Source: Lithodes maja (taxonomy: Eukaryota > Arthropoda > Malacostraca > Decapoda > Lithodidae). From it: 64,000 bases of DNA. Below the pieces are notes generated by a model. The model searched no databases. It was given only the letters and a program-made list of their open reading frames with translations, and had not been told where the DNA came from. Positions 33,201 through 43,901 of the stretch are shown here, one piece after another. The position numbers and the translations under genes are program-made. The number at the start of each line of letters is the position of its first letter. The stretch's first letter is position 1. The DNA lies in NCBI GenBank assembly GCA_037953745.1, contig JBAKBP010006560.1:45065-109064 (forward strand), written 5' to 3'.

Positions 33201-33731
33201 ATTTCTGGCAGCAGCCTCTACAAACCAAAACCACCCACTACACTACATGGCAACACACCCACAGACACCAAGAAATATCAAAACAACACCCAGCACACAG
33301 TATCACACACAAATACTGTCCTCTCTCCCTCCCTGCCCACCCCAAACCAACTTCCAGAAGCACATCCATACTCATATCTCTCGCCGATCCATCCACTCAC
33401 TCATAGACAACACGCAGCTGCAGGCACGACCTCCCGAGATCCATCCTTCCGAATCCTCCCTTCCTCGCAAGGACAGAGTCCACCTGGCCAGGCTGAGATG
33501 CGGACACCAGGAGACTGGATGACTCCGTCGTCGACACCTGCCCAGGATGTAACACAGCACCCCATACCATCAAACACATCATAGAAGACTGCATTTCACA
33601 CAACCACTTACGCCAACACACAATCTGCACTCAATGAGAGCTCTGTGGGAAAGCCCGATCGCAGCCATGGCCTTCCTCACGGACTCGGGGCTGTTCGGCC
33701 AGGCAGCTTAGGGAACAACAACAACAACAAC
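30213..33731 (+). mobile_element. I/Jockey-type LINE, copy 1, 5'-truncated
   Basis: Flanked by the 11-bp direct repeat ATAATCACCAG at 30202-30212 and 33732-33742, a target-site duplication. Matches the LINE at 57864-64000 from about 58287 onward and ends in AACAACAAC repeats. Truncation removed the 2A motif and most of the PHD finger. Confidence 0.92.
30240..33522 (+). pseudogene. LINE polyprotein: Pro-rich linker, APE endonuclease, RT; inactivated
   Basis: The proline-rich linker is followed by INILQLNIDGINTN, the start of the endonuclease. A stop after SVNT (30851) and later frameshifts break it. The endonuclease SDH reads GSVHLPI near 31258, so the catalytic aspartate is lost. RT (31756-33522) shows ITFPKPNKDPTLPSSHRPIT, LNISKAFDAIPHHNLT and NGVPQGSVLSPAL, but YADD is SYADNIPL at about 32620-32631. 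The C-terminus ends RVHLARLRCGHQETG with a deletion relative to copy 2. Both active sites are therefore mutated. Confidence 0.9.
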
Positions 33732-33742
33732 ATAATCACCAG

Positions 33743-34036
33743 ACTATCATTATTTACAATCCTAGGCTTATCAGAAAATCGCTGTACTGTACTTTAATTA
33801 ATGTAACTTCAGTAATGCCAACTCGCCGTGTATAATCACATAAATTATGATAGAAATTGCAAACTAACTTACATCAATAATCACCAGTCCCTTATCCCAA
33901 TTTACAATCCTAGGCTTAGCATAACATCACTGTATTGAGTTATTTTTTATGTAACTTTAGTAATGCCAACTCGCCGTATATAACCACATAAAAAATCAAG
34001 GAAGTAACAAACCCTAAACTGACAAATAATCACCAG
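33743..34036. repeat. Two ~150-bp tandem repeat units
   Basis: Units end at 33887 and 34036 in aataatcaccag and match 30063-30212. They belong to the Gypsy-side sequence interrupted by the LINE. Confidence 0.75.
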
Positions 34037-34468
34037 CAAACTTAACATATCATTACATAATATTACCTGTTATACACCAGAAATAATAAAGCTAATTTCT
34101 TATGTAGGTCAACACTAGAGCCAACAATTATCAAAACACCCTAATATTTACACGAATCTATACTCAATATGCAATAGAACTATTTATAACACGTACCTCA
34201 ACATTGGGTTCTCTACACACACTGTACACTAAGGACCCATGTTCCCACTCCAGCAATGCGACTGCTGAAGAATACTGATTTTCCTTCCAGCTAACCTCCT
34301 GCACGCTGCATTACCCCAGGCCCCCAACTAGTTAACCCCCAGCATAGTTAACCCTGTCACACAAACTGCCCAAGTGACTACTGCTTCAACCATCAAAACA
34401 TAAAACGAAGCAGTTCAAATAGCTCATGTTGGTTCCCTGCATGACAATTACCTGCCCCCTAAAAGGAA
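34037..34468. other. Non-coding, probable LTR/UTR part of the Gypsy remains
   Basis: No ORF. Contains paired gttaacc motifs near 34322-34350. It directly follows the RNase H end on the minus strand, where an integrase would normally be. Confidence 0.4.
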
Positions 34469-35223
34469 TCAACATGGCAAGCGACTTAAACAATCTGCCC
34501 CAACATTTTCCGTACCCTTTATGTTAACAATGGTAAAGCTAAACTGCTGTAGAAACATACTCCATCTCAGAAGCCTACCGCTCAGTTGACATGCTGTTTG
34601 CAAATGTAGCAAGGGCTTGTGGTCAGTCTCCAGGGAAAAATGCCTGCCATAGAAATACCTAAAGAACTTTCTTATACCCAGACAATGGCCAAACATTCTT
34701 GCTCCATTACACTGTAGTTCAGCTCAGCTTTCTTCATCTTTCTACTGACATAGGCTACAGGCCACCTCTCTCCATCCGAGATTTGCAGCAATACAGCCCC
34801 TATTCCTACCTGTGATGCATCTGTTTTTAGTACAAAATCTCTTTCTAAGTCTACCAACTTCAAGACTGGAGATTCACTCAAAATACTCTTCAAGCGATCA
34901 AAAGCTTCCTGATGTTTAGGCTCCCATATAACCTTATTAGGTAAAGATGTCTTTGTTAACTCTGTTAGATGAAATGCTACAGTACTATAGTCTGGAACAT
35001 ACTGCCTATAGTATCCTGTCATACACATAAATGACCTGACTTGTTTCTTAGTCTTAGGGTGTTCCATACCTCTTATGGCTTCTACCTTGCCAAACACTGG
35101 TCTAGCTCTCTCAGAACCAATCACGTGTCCCAAATACTCAAACGTGTAGTGAGCAATTTCACATTTAGTAGGCCAAGCTGTTAAACCCGCACCTTCAAGA
35201 CGCTCCAGAACTTTAGTTAGCAA
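34469..35223 (-). pseudogene. Ty3/Gypsy RT connection and RNase H fragment
   Basis: The first part (34672-35223) reads MLTKVLERLEGAGLTAWPTK, then FEYLGHVIGSERARP and QVRSFMCMTGYYRQYVPDYS, the usual end of a Gypsy RT. RNase H follows with FVLKTDASQVGIGAVLLQ and MEQECLAIVW, holding the catalytic D and E. A frameshift near 34685 leads to HFSLETDHKPLLHL (the second D) and a stop after NVGADCLSRLPC. RT palm, protease, gag and integrase are absent. Confidence 0.88.
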
Positions 35224-35235
35224 CTCTACATGGCT

Positions 35236-36853
35236 GATCTCAAATATACATTACCTCCAGTCCCATCCATTCATACGCAGACGACTCTATCTTACACTAA
35301 TCAATTAGTTTTCCTGAACGCCCCAGCCAGCAATCCCTAAAAGACAAACATAATGAAGCCATGCAACACTTATCTTCTGATCTAACTACTATTTCAAATT
35401 GCGGCAGAGAAAACCTTGTTACCTTTAATGATTCCAAAACCCAATTTATTTATCTTACTATCCGTTCAGAACTCCCAGAGGATTATCCCTTACACTTTAA
35501 CAATACAAAAATCAATCCGTCATCTTCTCTCAATATTCTCGGTGTCTCTTTTTCTTCTGCTCTCACTTAGAAGGACCATACTTCCAGTCTCGCTAAGGCA
35601 GCGTGTGCAAAAAACGGAATCTGAAGGTAAATGCGTGGAAGAGCAAGGTCTTCGAAAAGGGTGAAGCCACAGAGTGTGAGGTGAAGTTGAACGGTCAGGC
35701 TATGGAGATTGTCAGCTCATTTAAGTATCTGGGAAGTGTGTTGAGTAAAGATGGGACTATGGATGAAGAAGTGCGGGAGAGGGTGCAACAGGGGAAGAGG
35801 GTTGTAGGAATGCTGAAAGCAGTAACAAGAAATAGATTGGTCAGTATGGAAGTGAGGAAGTCCTTGCATGACAGTGTGGTAATCCCGACACTGACTTACG
35901 GAAGCGAAGCATGGACGTTGGTGGAGAGACTCGGACCAAGAGTGAGAGGGGTGGAAATGAGTTACTTGAGAAGTGTGTGCGGAGGTACATGGAGGGATAG
36001 ACAGACGAATGAAGAAGTAAGAGAGAGGTGTGGTGTGGAGGTAGATGTGCTGGAAAGTGTGAAAAGGAACACCTTAATATGATTTGGCCATATGGGCAGC
36101 GAGAGAATGACTAAGAGGGTGTACAAGAGCGAGGTGGAAGGACAGAGAGGGAGAGGTAAGCCGAAAGAGAGGTGGAAGGATGGAGTGAGGAAGTATATGG
36201 ACGAAGGCGGTGCTGGTTGGGAGGAGGGGCGTCGACTGACTGAGGACAGAGGTGCATGGGGGCGGTTCGTTCGTGGCCACCCCTTCGGCGATAACGGCAT
36301 CAGGCAATAGATAGATAGATAGATAGCTAAGGCAGCATCCCAGAAGCTGGGTGTGCTCCACTGCCTCAAGGGGTTCTTTACCACTGCACAGCTTCTTGCT
36401 CTGTACAGGGGCATAGTAAATTCTTGTATTGAGCATTGTTCACATGTGTGGGGAGGATCCTCTCACACCGCACTCCTAGACAAATTAGAAAGGAAAGCCT
36501 TTCGTATCATTAACTCCCGCACACTCACCAACTCTCTGCAATCTCTCTCTCTTCGCCGCAATGTTGCATCTCTCTCACTATTCTATCGCTACTATAATAA
36601 TCAATGTTCCTCAGAGCTTTCCCAGTGTATACAATCTCCTCTACTTAGGTTACGTAGTACCCGTTTTGCAACAAAATACCACCCCTACTCTGTGCAACTC
36701 TCCAACCCAAGAGTGAAACGCTATTCTCAGACTTTCTTGTATTCAACTGATGAGCTCTGGAACTCTCTCCCAGAATCAGTCTTTCCCTCTTCCTATGACT
36801 TAAATTGCTTCAAACTCTGTGTGTCCAGGCATTTTGGCTCGAACGTCCCTTGA
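35236..36853 (+). pseudogene. Outer LINE reverse transcriptase C-terminal half
   Basis: Begins with HSYADDSILH (about 35271) and continues NILGVSFSSALT. It is interrupted by an RTE fragment at 35603-36325 and resumes LGVLHCLKGFFTTAQLLALY, CSHVWGGSSHTALLDKLERK, ending NCFKLCVSRHFGSNVP at 36851. Removing the insert and one 11-bp duplication rejoins SLAKAASQKLGVLH. The protein resembles a widespread Jockey-group C-terminal domain. The left piece is at 29007-29656. Confidence 0.85.
35603..36325 (+). mobile_element. RTE-type LINE 3' fragment inserted in outer LINE
   Basis: Flanked by the direct repeat GCTAAGGCAGC at 35592-35602 and 36326-36336, an 11-bp target duplication. Ends in (GATA)n (about 36307-36325), as RTE elements end in short microsatellites. 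It encodes the C-terminal part: VNAWKSKVFEKGE, FKYLGSVLSKDG, LTYGSEAWTLVERL, and GRGKPKERWKDGVRKYM, with a TGA after KRNTLI (36080-36082) and a frameshift. Confidence 0.9.
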
Positions 36854-36967
36854 TTTTAGCCCTGTCACTCTTTCAACTCTGGGGGTGGCACTCACTACAG
36901 GCAGTTCTGCCTTTTGTCTCACCCACTCACATAGAACAAAAAATATATATATACCGGTATATATATA

Positions 36968-37038
<71 letters not shown>

Positions 37039-37065
37039 CTGTATATATTAGGTTAGTGTAGCCAG
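36854..37065. repeat. LINE 3' end and (TA)n microsatellite
   Basis: Short 3' UTR of the outer LINE, then (AT)n from about 36942 to 37046. The LINE left border also lies in (AT)n, so it may have inserted in such a repeat. Confidence 0.7.
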
Positions 37066-37208
37066 GGAGGATATTTTTATTAAGACAAACAAGGTTAAAT
37101 GAAATTGCAATTTCAACATTAGTGAGTATTATTTTAAATTTTTAAAATTTGTCTGACTAATTTTCTCTGATCTCCGTTAATGTTCTGCAGTAGTTGGCCT
37201 ATGTTTAA

Positions 37209-37242
37209 CGACGTTTCGGAGAGAACTGTCTTCATCTTCAGG
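37209..37242 (-). other. Hammerhead-like motif, PLE C minus arm
   Basis: On the minus strand: CCTGAAGATG, a short variable stretch, then CTCTCCGAAACGTCG. CTGAAGA fits the CTGANGA box and GAAAC the second box, but the stem II pairing is weak. Confidence 0.4.
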
Positions 37243-37561
37243 TATGGGATCGTTAATGGTTTGATGTGAAGTTCTCGGGGTTTATGTAGGGGTCAGTGTG
37301 ATCTGGGTGTGACCTGAGAGGGGTAGGGGGGCGGGGCTTTACTTGGGGCGGTTTGTCCTGATTGGCTGGAGGTGCCAGGTTTACCTCAATTGGTAGTAGA
37401 GGGAAGGGATAGGTCGCTGGTTGGCTGGTGATACAGGAGCAATGGCTAGTGCACGGCCTTCTATATAGAAGGGCATGTAGGGTCGCAGGGGGTGTCGGGC
37501 TACTGTAGGTGGGGGGGGGGGGACGTTTGGCGCTGGGAAGTGCCTATAAATATTCTACCTG

Positions 37562-38642
37562 CTGAGTCTTCGGATGTCAAAAGCTCAGTGCCCCAAGGAA
37601 CAGTGCTAGCGCCCCTTCTGTTCCTCATACTAATTTGCGACATAGATACCAACACCAGACACAGTACGGTGTCATCTTCTGCTAATGACACAAAATTAAG
37701 CAAGATAGTAAACACACAAGAGGACACGGGCCGACTGCAGGAAGACATGAATGTAGTGTTCCAGTGGACCAGGGAAAGCAACATGCAATTCAATGAGGAC
37801 AAATTCCAATTAATACGGTACGGAGATAATAATGGTGTTAAAGAAATTACAAATTACTTAACAGAATCTAACCACATAATAGAACGGAAAGACAGTGTGA
37901 AAGACCTTGGGGTATTAATGTCTGAAAATATGGGTTTCAAAGTACATAACCAGGTCAAAGTGGCGGCTGCGAAACGTCTAACGGGTTGGATTCTGCGTAC
38001 TTTTAAAACAGGCAGTGAATTGCCTATGATAACGCTCTTCAAATCTCTAGTGCTACCGCGGCTTGAATACTGTAGCGTATTAACATCCCCATACAAAGCA
38101 GGTGAAATAAATGACGTAGAGAGTGTACAAAGAAATTTCACTTCGCATATAAGTTCGATAAAACATATACACTATTGGGAGCGTTTAAGAGCACTGAATC
38201 TGTACTCACTGGAACGTAGAAGAGAACGTTACCTAATAATATACACATGGAAAATCGCAGAGGGTTTAGTACCAAACCTACATACTCCGATAGTCATGAA
38301 ATTCAGTGATAGGAGAGGCTGGGAATGCGAAATCCCCCGGATGAATAACAGGGGTGCTATGGGCTCTCTGCGAGAGGGCTGGTTATCACACAGAGGCCCA
38401 CGTCTCTTCAACAAACTCCCACGGCGAGTAAGAGACATGAGGGACATCTCGTTAGACAACTTCAAAAGAGCCCTAGATGTCGAACTGCAAAAAGTGCCAG
38501 ACGAGCCCATCCTCGCAAGGGAGCGAGCTGTCGCTTCAAACAGTCTACTGCACCAAATCACCACCCATAACGAGGGGCGTCGCGCTCCTTGGTGCCGCTA
38601 GAGGAGCGGCGAACACATCCAAAGGTATCCAAAGGTAAGGTA
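37562..38642 (+). mobile_element. CR1/Jockey-group LINE 3' fragment in PLE C
   Basis: Replaces the expected continuity of the PLE between gtgcct...ctacctg and tgtgtatttaaa. Its 3' end has a doubled ATCCAAAGGT (about 38618-38636), in keeping with the short repeated 3' ends of CR1/L2-type elements. 5'-truncated. Confidence 0.75.
37566..38601 (+). pseudogene. LINE RT C-terminal fragment with degenerate YADD
   Basis: Open for about 345 codons: SSVPQGTVLAPLLFLILICD, then STVSSSANDTKLSKIV where FADD should stand, so one catalytic aspartate is N. It continues MQFNEDKFQLIRYG, KDLGVLMSENMGF, LFKSLVLPRLEYCSVL and WLSHRGPRLFNKLPRRVRDM, ending RRAPWCR. The missing N-terminal domains and the mutated active site make it inactive despite the open frame. 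Confidence 0.85.
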
Positions 38643-38777
38643 AGGTGTGTATTTAAATTGGGGCAAAGAGTGTGGATGTATATAGCCTCAAGGAAAGCTA
38701 GGCATCTGGGGTCGTTTTCTTGGTCTAGTATGGTGGTATGTTCGTCTTGGTCTGGTCGAGTGAGGGCCTGGTGAATG

Positions 38778-39090
38778 CCCGGAGAAGCCGCTGAAGACGA
38801 TGCTGGAGATCTGCATGAAAGAGGCCCCTTTAACATGCCTGAGAGGTATCATGTACCAGCAGATAGATGGCGTCGCCATGGGTAGGCCCTTTGATGTCCT
38901 CTTTGCCAACTTCTACCTGCGATCTGGTGTTATCTACTGACATACCTGCAACAATGTAGATTGCAGGTCACATTCTTACATGGGGATGATGCAGACACGA
39001 CTGACAAGATGTCTCACCATGCATCTCCAAAATGACGCCATAAAAAAACACTATAAAGCCCCTTCTACCAGGCCCTCACTCAACCAGACC
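38778..39090 (+). pseudogene. PLE C RT/GIY-YIG fragment, internally deleted
   Basis: Reads KTMLEICMKEAPLTCLRGIM, YQQIDGVAMGRPFDVLFANF, then a jump to NVDCRSHSYMGMMQTRLTRC and LTMHLQNDAIKKHYKAP. The region from the catalytic YIDD to the linker is missing. Confidence 0.75.
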
Positions 39091-39510
39091 TAGACCAACA
39101 TACCACCATACTAAACCAAGACAACGACCCCAGATGCCTAGCTTTCCTTGAGCTATATACATCCACACTCTTTGCGCCACTTTAAATACACAGGTAGAAA
39201 ATGTTCAGGCACTTCCCAGCGCCAAATGTCCCCCCCACCCCCACCTACAGTAGCCAGACACCCCCTGCGACCCTACACGCCCTTCTATATAGAAGGCCGT
39301 GTCCTAGCCATTCCTTCTGTATCACCAGCCAATCAGCGACCTATCCCTTCCCTCTACTACCAATTGAGGTAAACCTGGCACCTCCAGCCAATCAGGACAC
39401 ACCGCCCCAAGTAAAACCCGGCCCCCCTACCCCTCTAAGGTCACACCCAGATCACACTGACCCCTACATAAACCCTGAGAACTTCACATCAAACCATTAC
39501 CGATCCCAAA

Positions 39511-39544
39511 CCTGAAGATTGAGACAGCTCTCTCCGAAACGTCG
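39511..39544 (+). other. Hammerhead-like motif, PLE C plus arm
   Basis: CCTGAAGATT, a GAGA-CAGC-TCTC stem-loop, then TCCGAAACGTCG. Best stem II among the PLE C copies. Confidence 0.45.
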
Positions 39545-39674
39545 TTAAACATAAGCCAACTACTGCAGAACATCAACGGCGATCAGAGAAAATTAGTTAG
39601 ACAAATAACAAAATAAAAATAAAACTCACTAATGTTGAAATTGCCATTTCATTTAACCTTGTATGTCTTAAGGA

Positions 39675-39705
<31 letters not shown>

Positions 39706-39707
<2 letters not shown>

Positions 39708-41372
39708 TGTTAGTATAGCCAGGTAATAGATTCTCTTTTAAACAGACGAGGTTAAAAGCAATAGCAGTTTCAGCATTCAGGATTGTATTGTTACAGCTTT
39801 CAATAGTTCTAACAATTTTTCTCTGGGGTTCAGAGATGATGTACAAAATGTTAGCAAAATTCATGGTGGATCCAACGTTTCACAAGTAAACATCTTGCAT
39901 CTTCAGGGAATGGAGAGGTAATGATTAGAATAGGAAGTATATAGTAAAGGTGAGGCAAGTAATTGGGGACAAAGCATCATATTTATACAAAATTTGAGGA
40001 TCAAGTAGAGGGAGGTGGGCGGAGCTACTGGGTGTGTGGTGGCTGTTCATTGGTGGAAGGCAGTCTATTCGTGAGACGGGCACTAAATCTTATCGGTGGT
40101 TGGTTGTTGGCTGTGGGTGGCTGTGATTGGTTGGTGTTGTCAGTTGTGTGCTGAGCGTGGAAGCGTAAGGGAGGGGGGCGCGGGGCGAGAGGAGGGGGGG
40201 GGGGTGCAGCATGCCTGTAGCGCTTGCCTGAAGGAAGAATTTGAAGGTCTTGTGTTTGGTTGTTGATGCTGGGGTTGAGTGTTTGGATGTATAGAGCTTC
40301 TAAAATAGCTAGTCTTCTGGGGTCTGATTCTTTGTTGAGTATGGTGGTTTGTTTGTCTAGGTCGGCGCGAGTTAGGGCAAGATGGTGGGGGGCTTGATAG
40401 TGATCTTTTATAGCGCCAGATTGAAGGTGGAGGGTTAGTCGACAGGAAAGGCGAGTCTGTGTCATTCCAACATAGGATAGGGGTCCACAGTCCCCAGAGG
40501 TGCAAATATGCTGGTATATCACATGGTCGTCTTTCGGTTGGTTTGTGGAAATGGGGCGGTTACGGAGGACAAGGTTGGAGGTCTTAGGAGATTTGTAGTA
40601 AATAATGAGTTTGATTTTATTGTCAGGGTTGGTAGGGAGGACGTTTTTGTTAATTATTTCTTTCATAATGGATTCGTCTGTTGTGTGGTCGGAAGACATG
40701 TAGTTTCTGTAGAAAAATGTAATGTCATTGGCCGGGTTGGTGCTAGGGGGGTCTTGTTTGTACCATTTTTCTAGGTGGTGGTTGATGGCATTGGTGACGA
40801 CAGTGTTGGAATACCCATTGTTGACTAGGACCTGGGTGAGCCTTTCCAGTTCATTGTGTGTGTCATTCCAGGTGGTGCAATGGGTGAGGGCTCTCCTGAC
40901 ATAGGCGGCAATGGTGGACTGTAGGTATCGTTTAGGGCATTCACTTTCCCCATTAAAACATTGGCCATTGTTAGTAGGTTTGGTGTACACAGTAGTTTTG
41001 AAGCCGTGGTCATGGAGGGAGACAAGGAGGTCGAGGAAGGGTAGATGTCCATCGGTGGTTTCTTCGTATGTGAAGTTGAGTCCGGAGGCGGACATGAAGC
41101 GCTGCTGGAGGTCCCTGAGTTCGCCCAGGTCCTTCACCCGCACGAAGATATCATCGGTGTACCTGCAGTAGACAGTGGGCCGGTGGGCAGCCAGGAGTTC
41201 CTCTTCGATAGTTCCCATGAAGAAATTGGCGAACAGGACCCCCAGGGGACTTCCCATCGCTACACCGTCGATTTGCTGGTACATATTCCCGCGGGGGCAG
41301 AGGAAAGGGGACTCCTTGGTACATAGTTCCAAGAGCGTCTTCAGGGCCTTCTCCGGGATGTCCAGGGGGGGC
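39706..41372 (-). mobile_element. PLE B, minus-strand arm
   Basis: Inverted relative to 41403-46322 and sharing terminal and coding sequence. It lacks the N-terminal RT part and begins at DIPEKALKTLLELC. A (TA)n run (about 39676-39708) borders the terminal side. A triplicated ggcgtatccagggg (41370-41402) marks the join between the arms. Confidence 0.85.
39871..39907 (-). other. Hammerhead-like motif, PLE B minus arm
   Basis: Minus strand: CCCTGAAGATGCAAG, loop ATGTTTA, CTTGT, then GAAACGTTGGA. Stem II of five pairs including one G-U. Confidence 0.45.
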
Positions 41373-41377
41373 GTATC
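40025..41377 (-). pseudogene. PLE RT (C-terminal half) plus GIY-YIG endonuclease
   Basis: An open frame of about 450 codons from DIPEKALKTLLELCTKESPF. RT motifs: QIDGVAMGSPLGVLFANF and YCRYTDDIFV (catalytic DD kept; YIDD reads YTDD). The linker holds NGQCFNGESECPKRYLQ. The GIY-YIG part shows QHICTSGDCGPLSYVGMTQ, RLSCRLTLHLQSGAIKDHYQ and an EALYIQTLNPSINNQ end. The ~40 residues upstream in the same frame come from the junction and the opposite-strand arm, not from the PLE. The first RT motifs are missing, so it is a partial gene, although the remaining frame is intact. Confidence 0.85.
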
Positions 41378-41410
41378 CAGGGGAGGCGTATCCAGGGGGG
41401 GGGGGAGATT

Positions 41411-43060
41411 TGACGAAATAAAAAGGAAAGCCAACACCACCATCACTGCTATCAATGCCAAAGCCGGTGGCGTACACCTGAAGAAACTCATCGGCGGAAT
41501 TCACCCCAGGTTATGCTTACGGTACTATAAAAATGCACAAACCCGGGAACCCCCTCCGCCCCATCATATCACAGATCCCCACTGCTACCTACCAGACCGC
41601 CAAGGCCCTGAACAAACTCCTCACCCCTTTTGTTCCACGGCAATACAATCTCAACTCTGCTTATGACTTCCTAGAAATTCTACGAGATGCCCCCCCAGCT
41701 AACGACCACATCATCGCCTCCCTTGACGTAGAGAGTTTGTTTACCAACGTGCCCGTTGACAAGACCATAGATTTTATCCTACGTGGAGTTTACCACTGCC
41801 CTAATACGCCCCCGCTGGACATCCCGGAGAAGGCCCTGAAGACGCTCTTGGAACTATGTACCAAGGAGTCCCCTTTCCTCTGCCCCCACGGGAATATGTA
41901 CCAGCAAATCGACGGTGTAGCGATGGAAGCCCCCTGGGGGTCCTGTTTGCCAATTTCTTCATGGGAACTATCGAAGAGGAACTCTGGCTGCCCACCGGCC
42001 CACTGTCTACTGCAGGTACATCGATGATATCTTCGTGCGGGTGAAGGACCTGGGCGAACTCAGGGACATCCAGCAGCGCTTCATGGCCGCCTCCGGACTC
42101 AACTTCACATACGAAGAAACCACCGATGGACATCTACCCTCGACCTCCTTGTCTCCCTCCACGACCACGGCTTCAAAACTACCGTGTACACCAAACCTAC
42201 TAACAATGGCCAATGTCTTAATGGGGAAAGTGAATGCCCTAAACGATACCTACAGTCCACCATCGCGCTATGTCAGGAGAGCCCTCACCCATTTCACCAC
42301 CTGGAATGACACACACAATGAACTGGAAAGGTTCACCCAGGTCCTAGTCAACAATGGGTATTCCAACACTGACGTCACCAATGCCATCAACCACCACCTA
42401 GAAAAATGGTACAAACAAGACCCCCCTAGCACCAACCCGGCCAATGACATTACATTTTTCTACAGAAACTACATGTCTTCCGACCACACAACAGACGAAT
42501 CCATTATGAAAGAAATAATTAACAAAAACGTCCTCCCCACCAACCCTGACAATAAAATCAAACTCATTATTTACTACAAATCTCATAAGACCTCCAACCT
42601 TGTCCTCCATAACCGCCCCATTTCCACCAACCAACCGAAAGACAACCATGTGATATGCCAGCATATTTGCACCTCTGGGGACTGTGGACCCCTATCCTAT
42701 GTTGGAATGACACAGACTCGCCTTTCCCGTCGACTAACCCTCCACCTTCAATTTGGCGCTATAAAAGATCACTATCAAGCCCCCCACCATCTTGCCCTAA
42801 CTCGCGCTGACCTAGACAAACAAACCACCATACTCGACAAAGAATCAGACCCCAGAAGACTAGCTATTTTAGAAGCTCTATACATCCAAACACTCAACCC
42901 CAGCATCAACAACCAAACACAAGACCTTCAAATTCTTCCTTCAGGCAAGCGCTACGGGCATGCTGCCCCCCCCCCCCCCCCCTCCTCTCGCCCCGCACTC
43001 CCCTCCCTTACGCTTCCACGCTCAGCACACAACCTGACAACACCAACCAATCACAGCTAA
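41411..43060 (+). pseudogene. PLE RT and GIY-YIG, frameshifted
   Basis: Starts at FDEIKRKANTTITAINAKAG (early RT), with a frameshift near 41500. It continues PGNPLRPIISQIPTATYQTA, SLDVESLFTNVPVDKTIDF, QIDGVAM and then another shift near 41925 in the catalytic region (RYIDDIFVRVKDLGEL resumes at about 42017). A small deletion at about 42137 removes part of HLPFLDLLVSL. The GIY-YIG region reads QHICTSGDCGPLSYVGMTQ and EALYIQTLNPSIN. More complete than the minus arm at the 5' side, but not functional. Confidence 0.85.
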
Positions 43061-43219
43061 ACAACCAACCACCGATAAGATTTACTGCCCGTCTCGCGAA
43101 TAGACTGCCTTCACCAATGAACAGCCACCACACACCCAGTAGCTCCGCCCACCTCCCTCTACTTGATCCTCAAATTTTGTATAAATATGATGCTTTGTCC
43201 CTATTTAAAGTAATAAAAT

Positions 43220-43901
43220 CAAACATATACAACAGACACATGGATGGCACTGCCATTGCAATTAGACAAGAATTACAACACAAAATCACAGATGACTTCT
43301 TGACGAACACACTAGCAGTACAAATTCAAACAGAAACAGGTCCAATAATAATAGCTACAGACTACATACCACCAAGTAGACTGTTTATCCCCACACCAGA
43401 CTACATAGCATTATTCAGAAGAAATACACCGGTATACCTTTTTGGGGACTTAATGCAAACCACCCAACATTTGGATACAGACATACCAACACAACAGGAA
43501 GACAACTACACAAATTAATATTAGACAGAATAATTCAACATATAGGACCTCACTTTCCAACATTCTTCACCGCCAACTCAGCCACAACTCCAGACACAAT
43601 GCTGACTAATTACAACACATATCACAATATTAATATAAAACAAGGGCCACTAACAACAAGTGACCACACAATGATTATAACCCAAATCAGTACAGCCCCC
43701 ATCTATATCCACGCAGCCCCACGTCCTAACATTCCAGCGACAAACTGGGATGATTTTCAAACAAACATAGAAGAACACACAACACAAACTGAACTAAATG
43801 AAGCCACACTAGAAGAAATTGATACAGAGATTGATACATGGTATAACACAATCAATCAAGCAATCAACACATGCATACACACACAAGACTCAAGAAATTA
43901 A
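43220..43901 (+). pseudogene. LINE endonuclease, one-base frameshift
   Basis: GTAIAIRQELQHKI, PIIIATDYIPPSRLF and VYLFGDL run into a shift near 43452, where one A is missing. The second frame then gives GDLNANH and continues past LTNYNTYHNINI to TTSDHTMIITQIS, which keeps the SDH motif. The domain lacks its N-terminal third. Confidence 0.8.

Larger units (their letters stand above)
29657..35235 (-). mobile_element. Ty3/Gypsy retrotransposon remains, with nested LINE
   Basis: The minus strand carries an RT/RNase H fragment (34469-35223). The low-coordinate side is non-coding, with a ~150-bp tandem repeat, and probably includes LTR or UTR sequence. The LINE at 30213-33731 splits that repeat. 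I could not place LTR ends or an integrase, so the limits given are those of the interrupted outer LINE and are approximate. Confidence 0.6.
37066..39672. mobile_element. PLE C, palindromic arrangement
   Basis: The minus-strand arm (37066-37561 plus 38643-38777) and plus-strand arm (38778-39672) carry the same terminal region as inverted repeats of about 480 bp. The minus arm keeps the end of the GIY-YIG region (HTTILDQENDPRCLAFLEAI). The plus arm keeps an RT fragment and part of GIY-YIG. A LINE fragment splits the minus arm. Inverted PLE copies of this type are known, but how this one formed is not clear. Confidence 0.8.

Noticed and set aside
37500..38601. Functional LINE RT because of the long open frame
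   Set aside because: YADD/FADD is replaced by SAND and the N-terminal half is missing.
41375..41491. N-terminal 40 residues of the 488-codon frame in PLE B
   Set aside because: They read through the inverted junction and opposite-strand sequence, and do not match the PLE protein.
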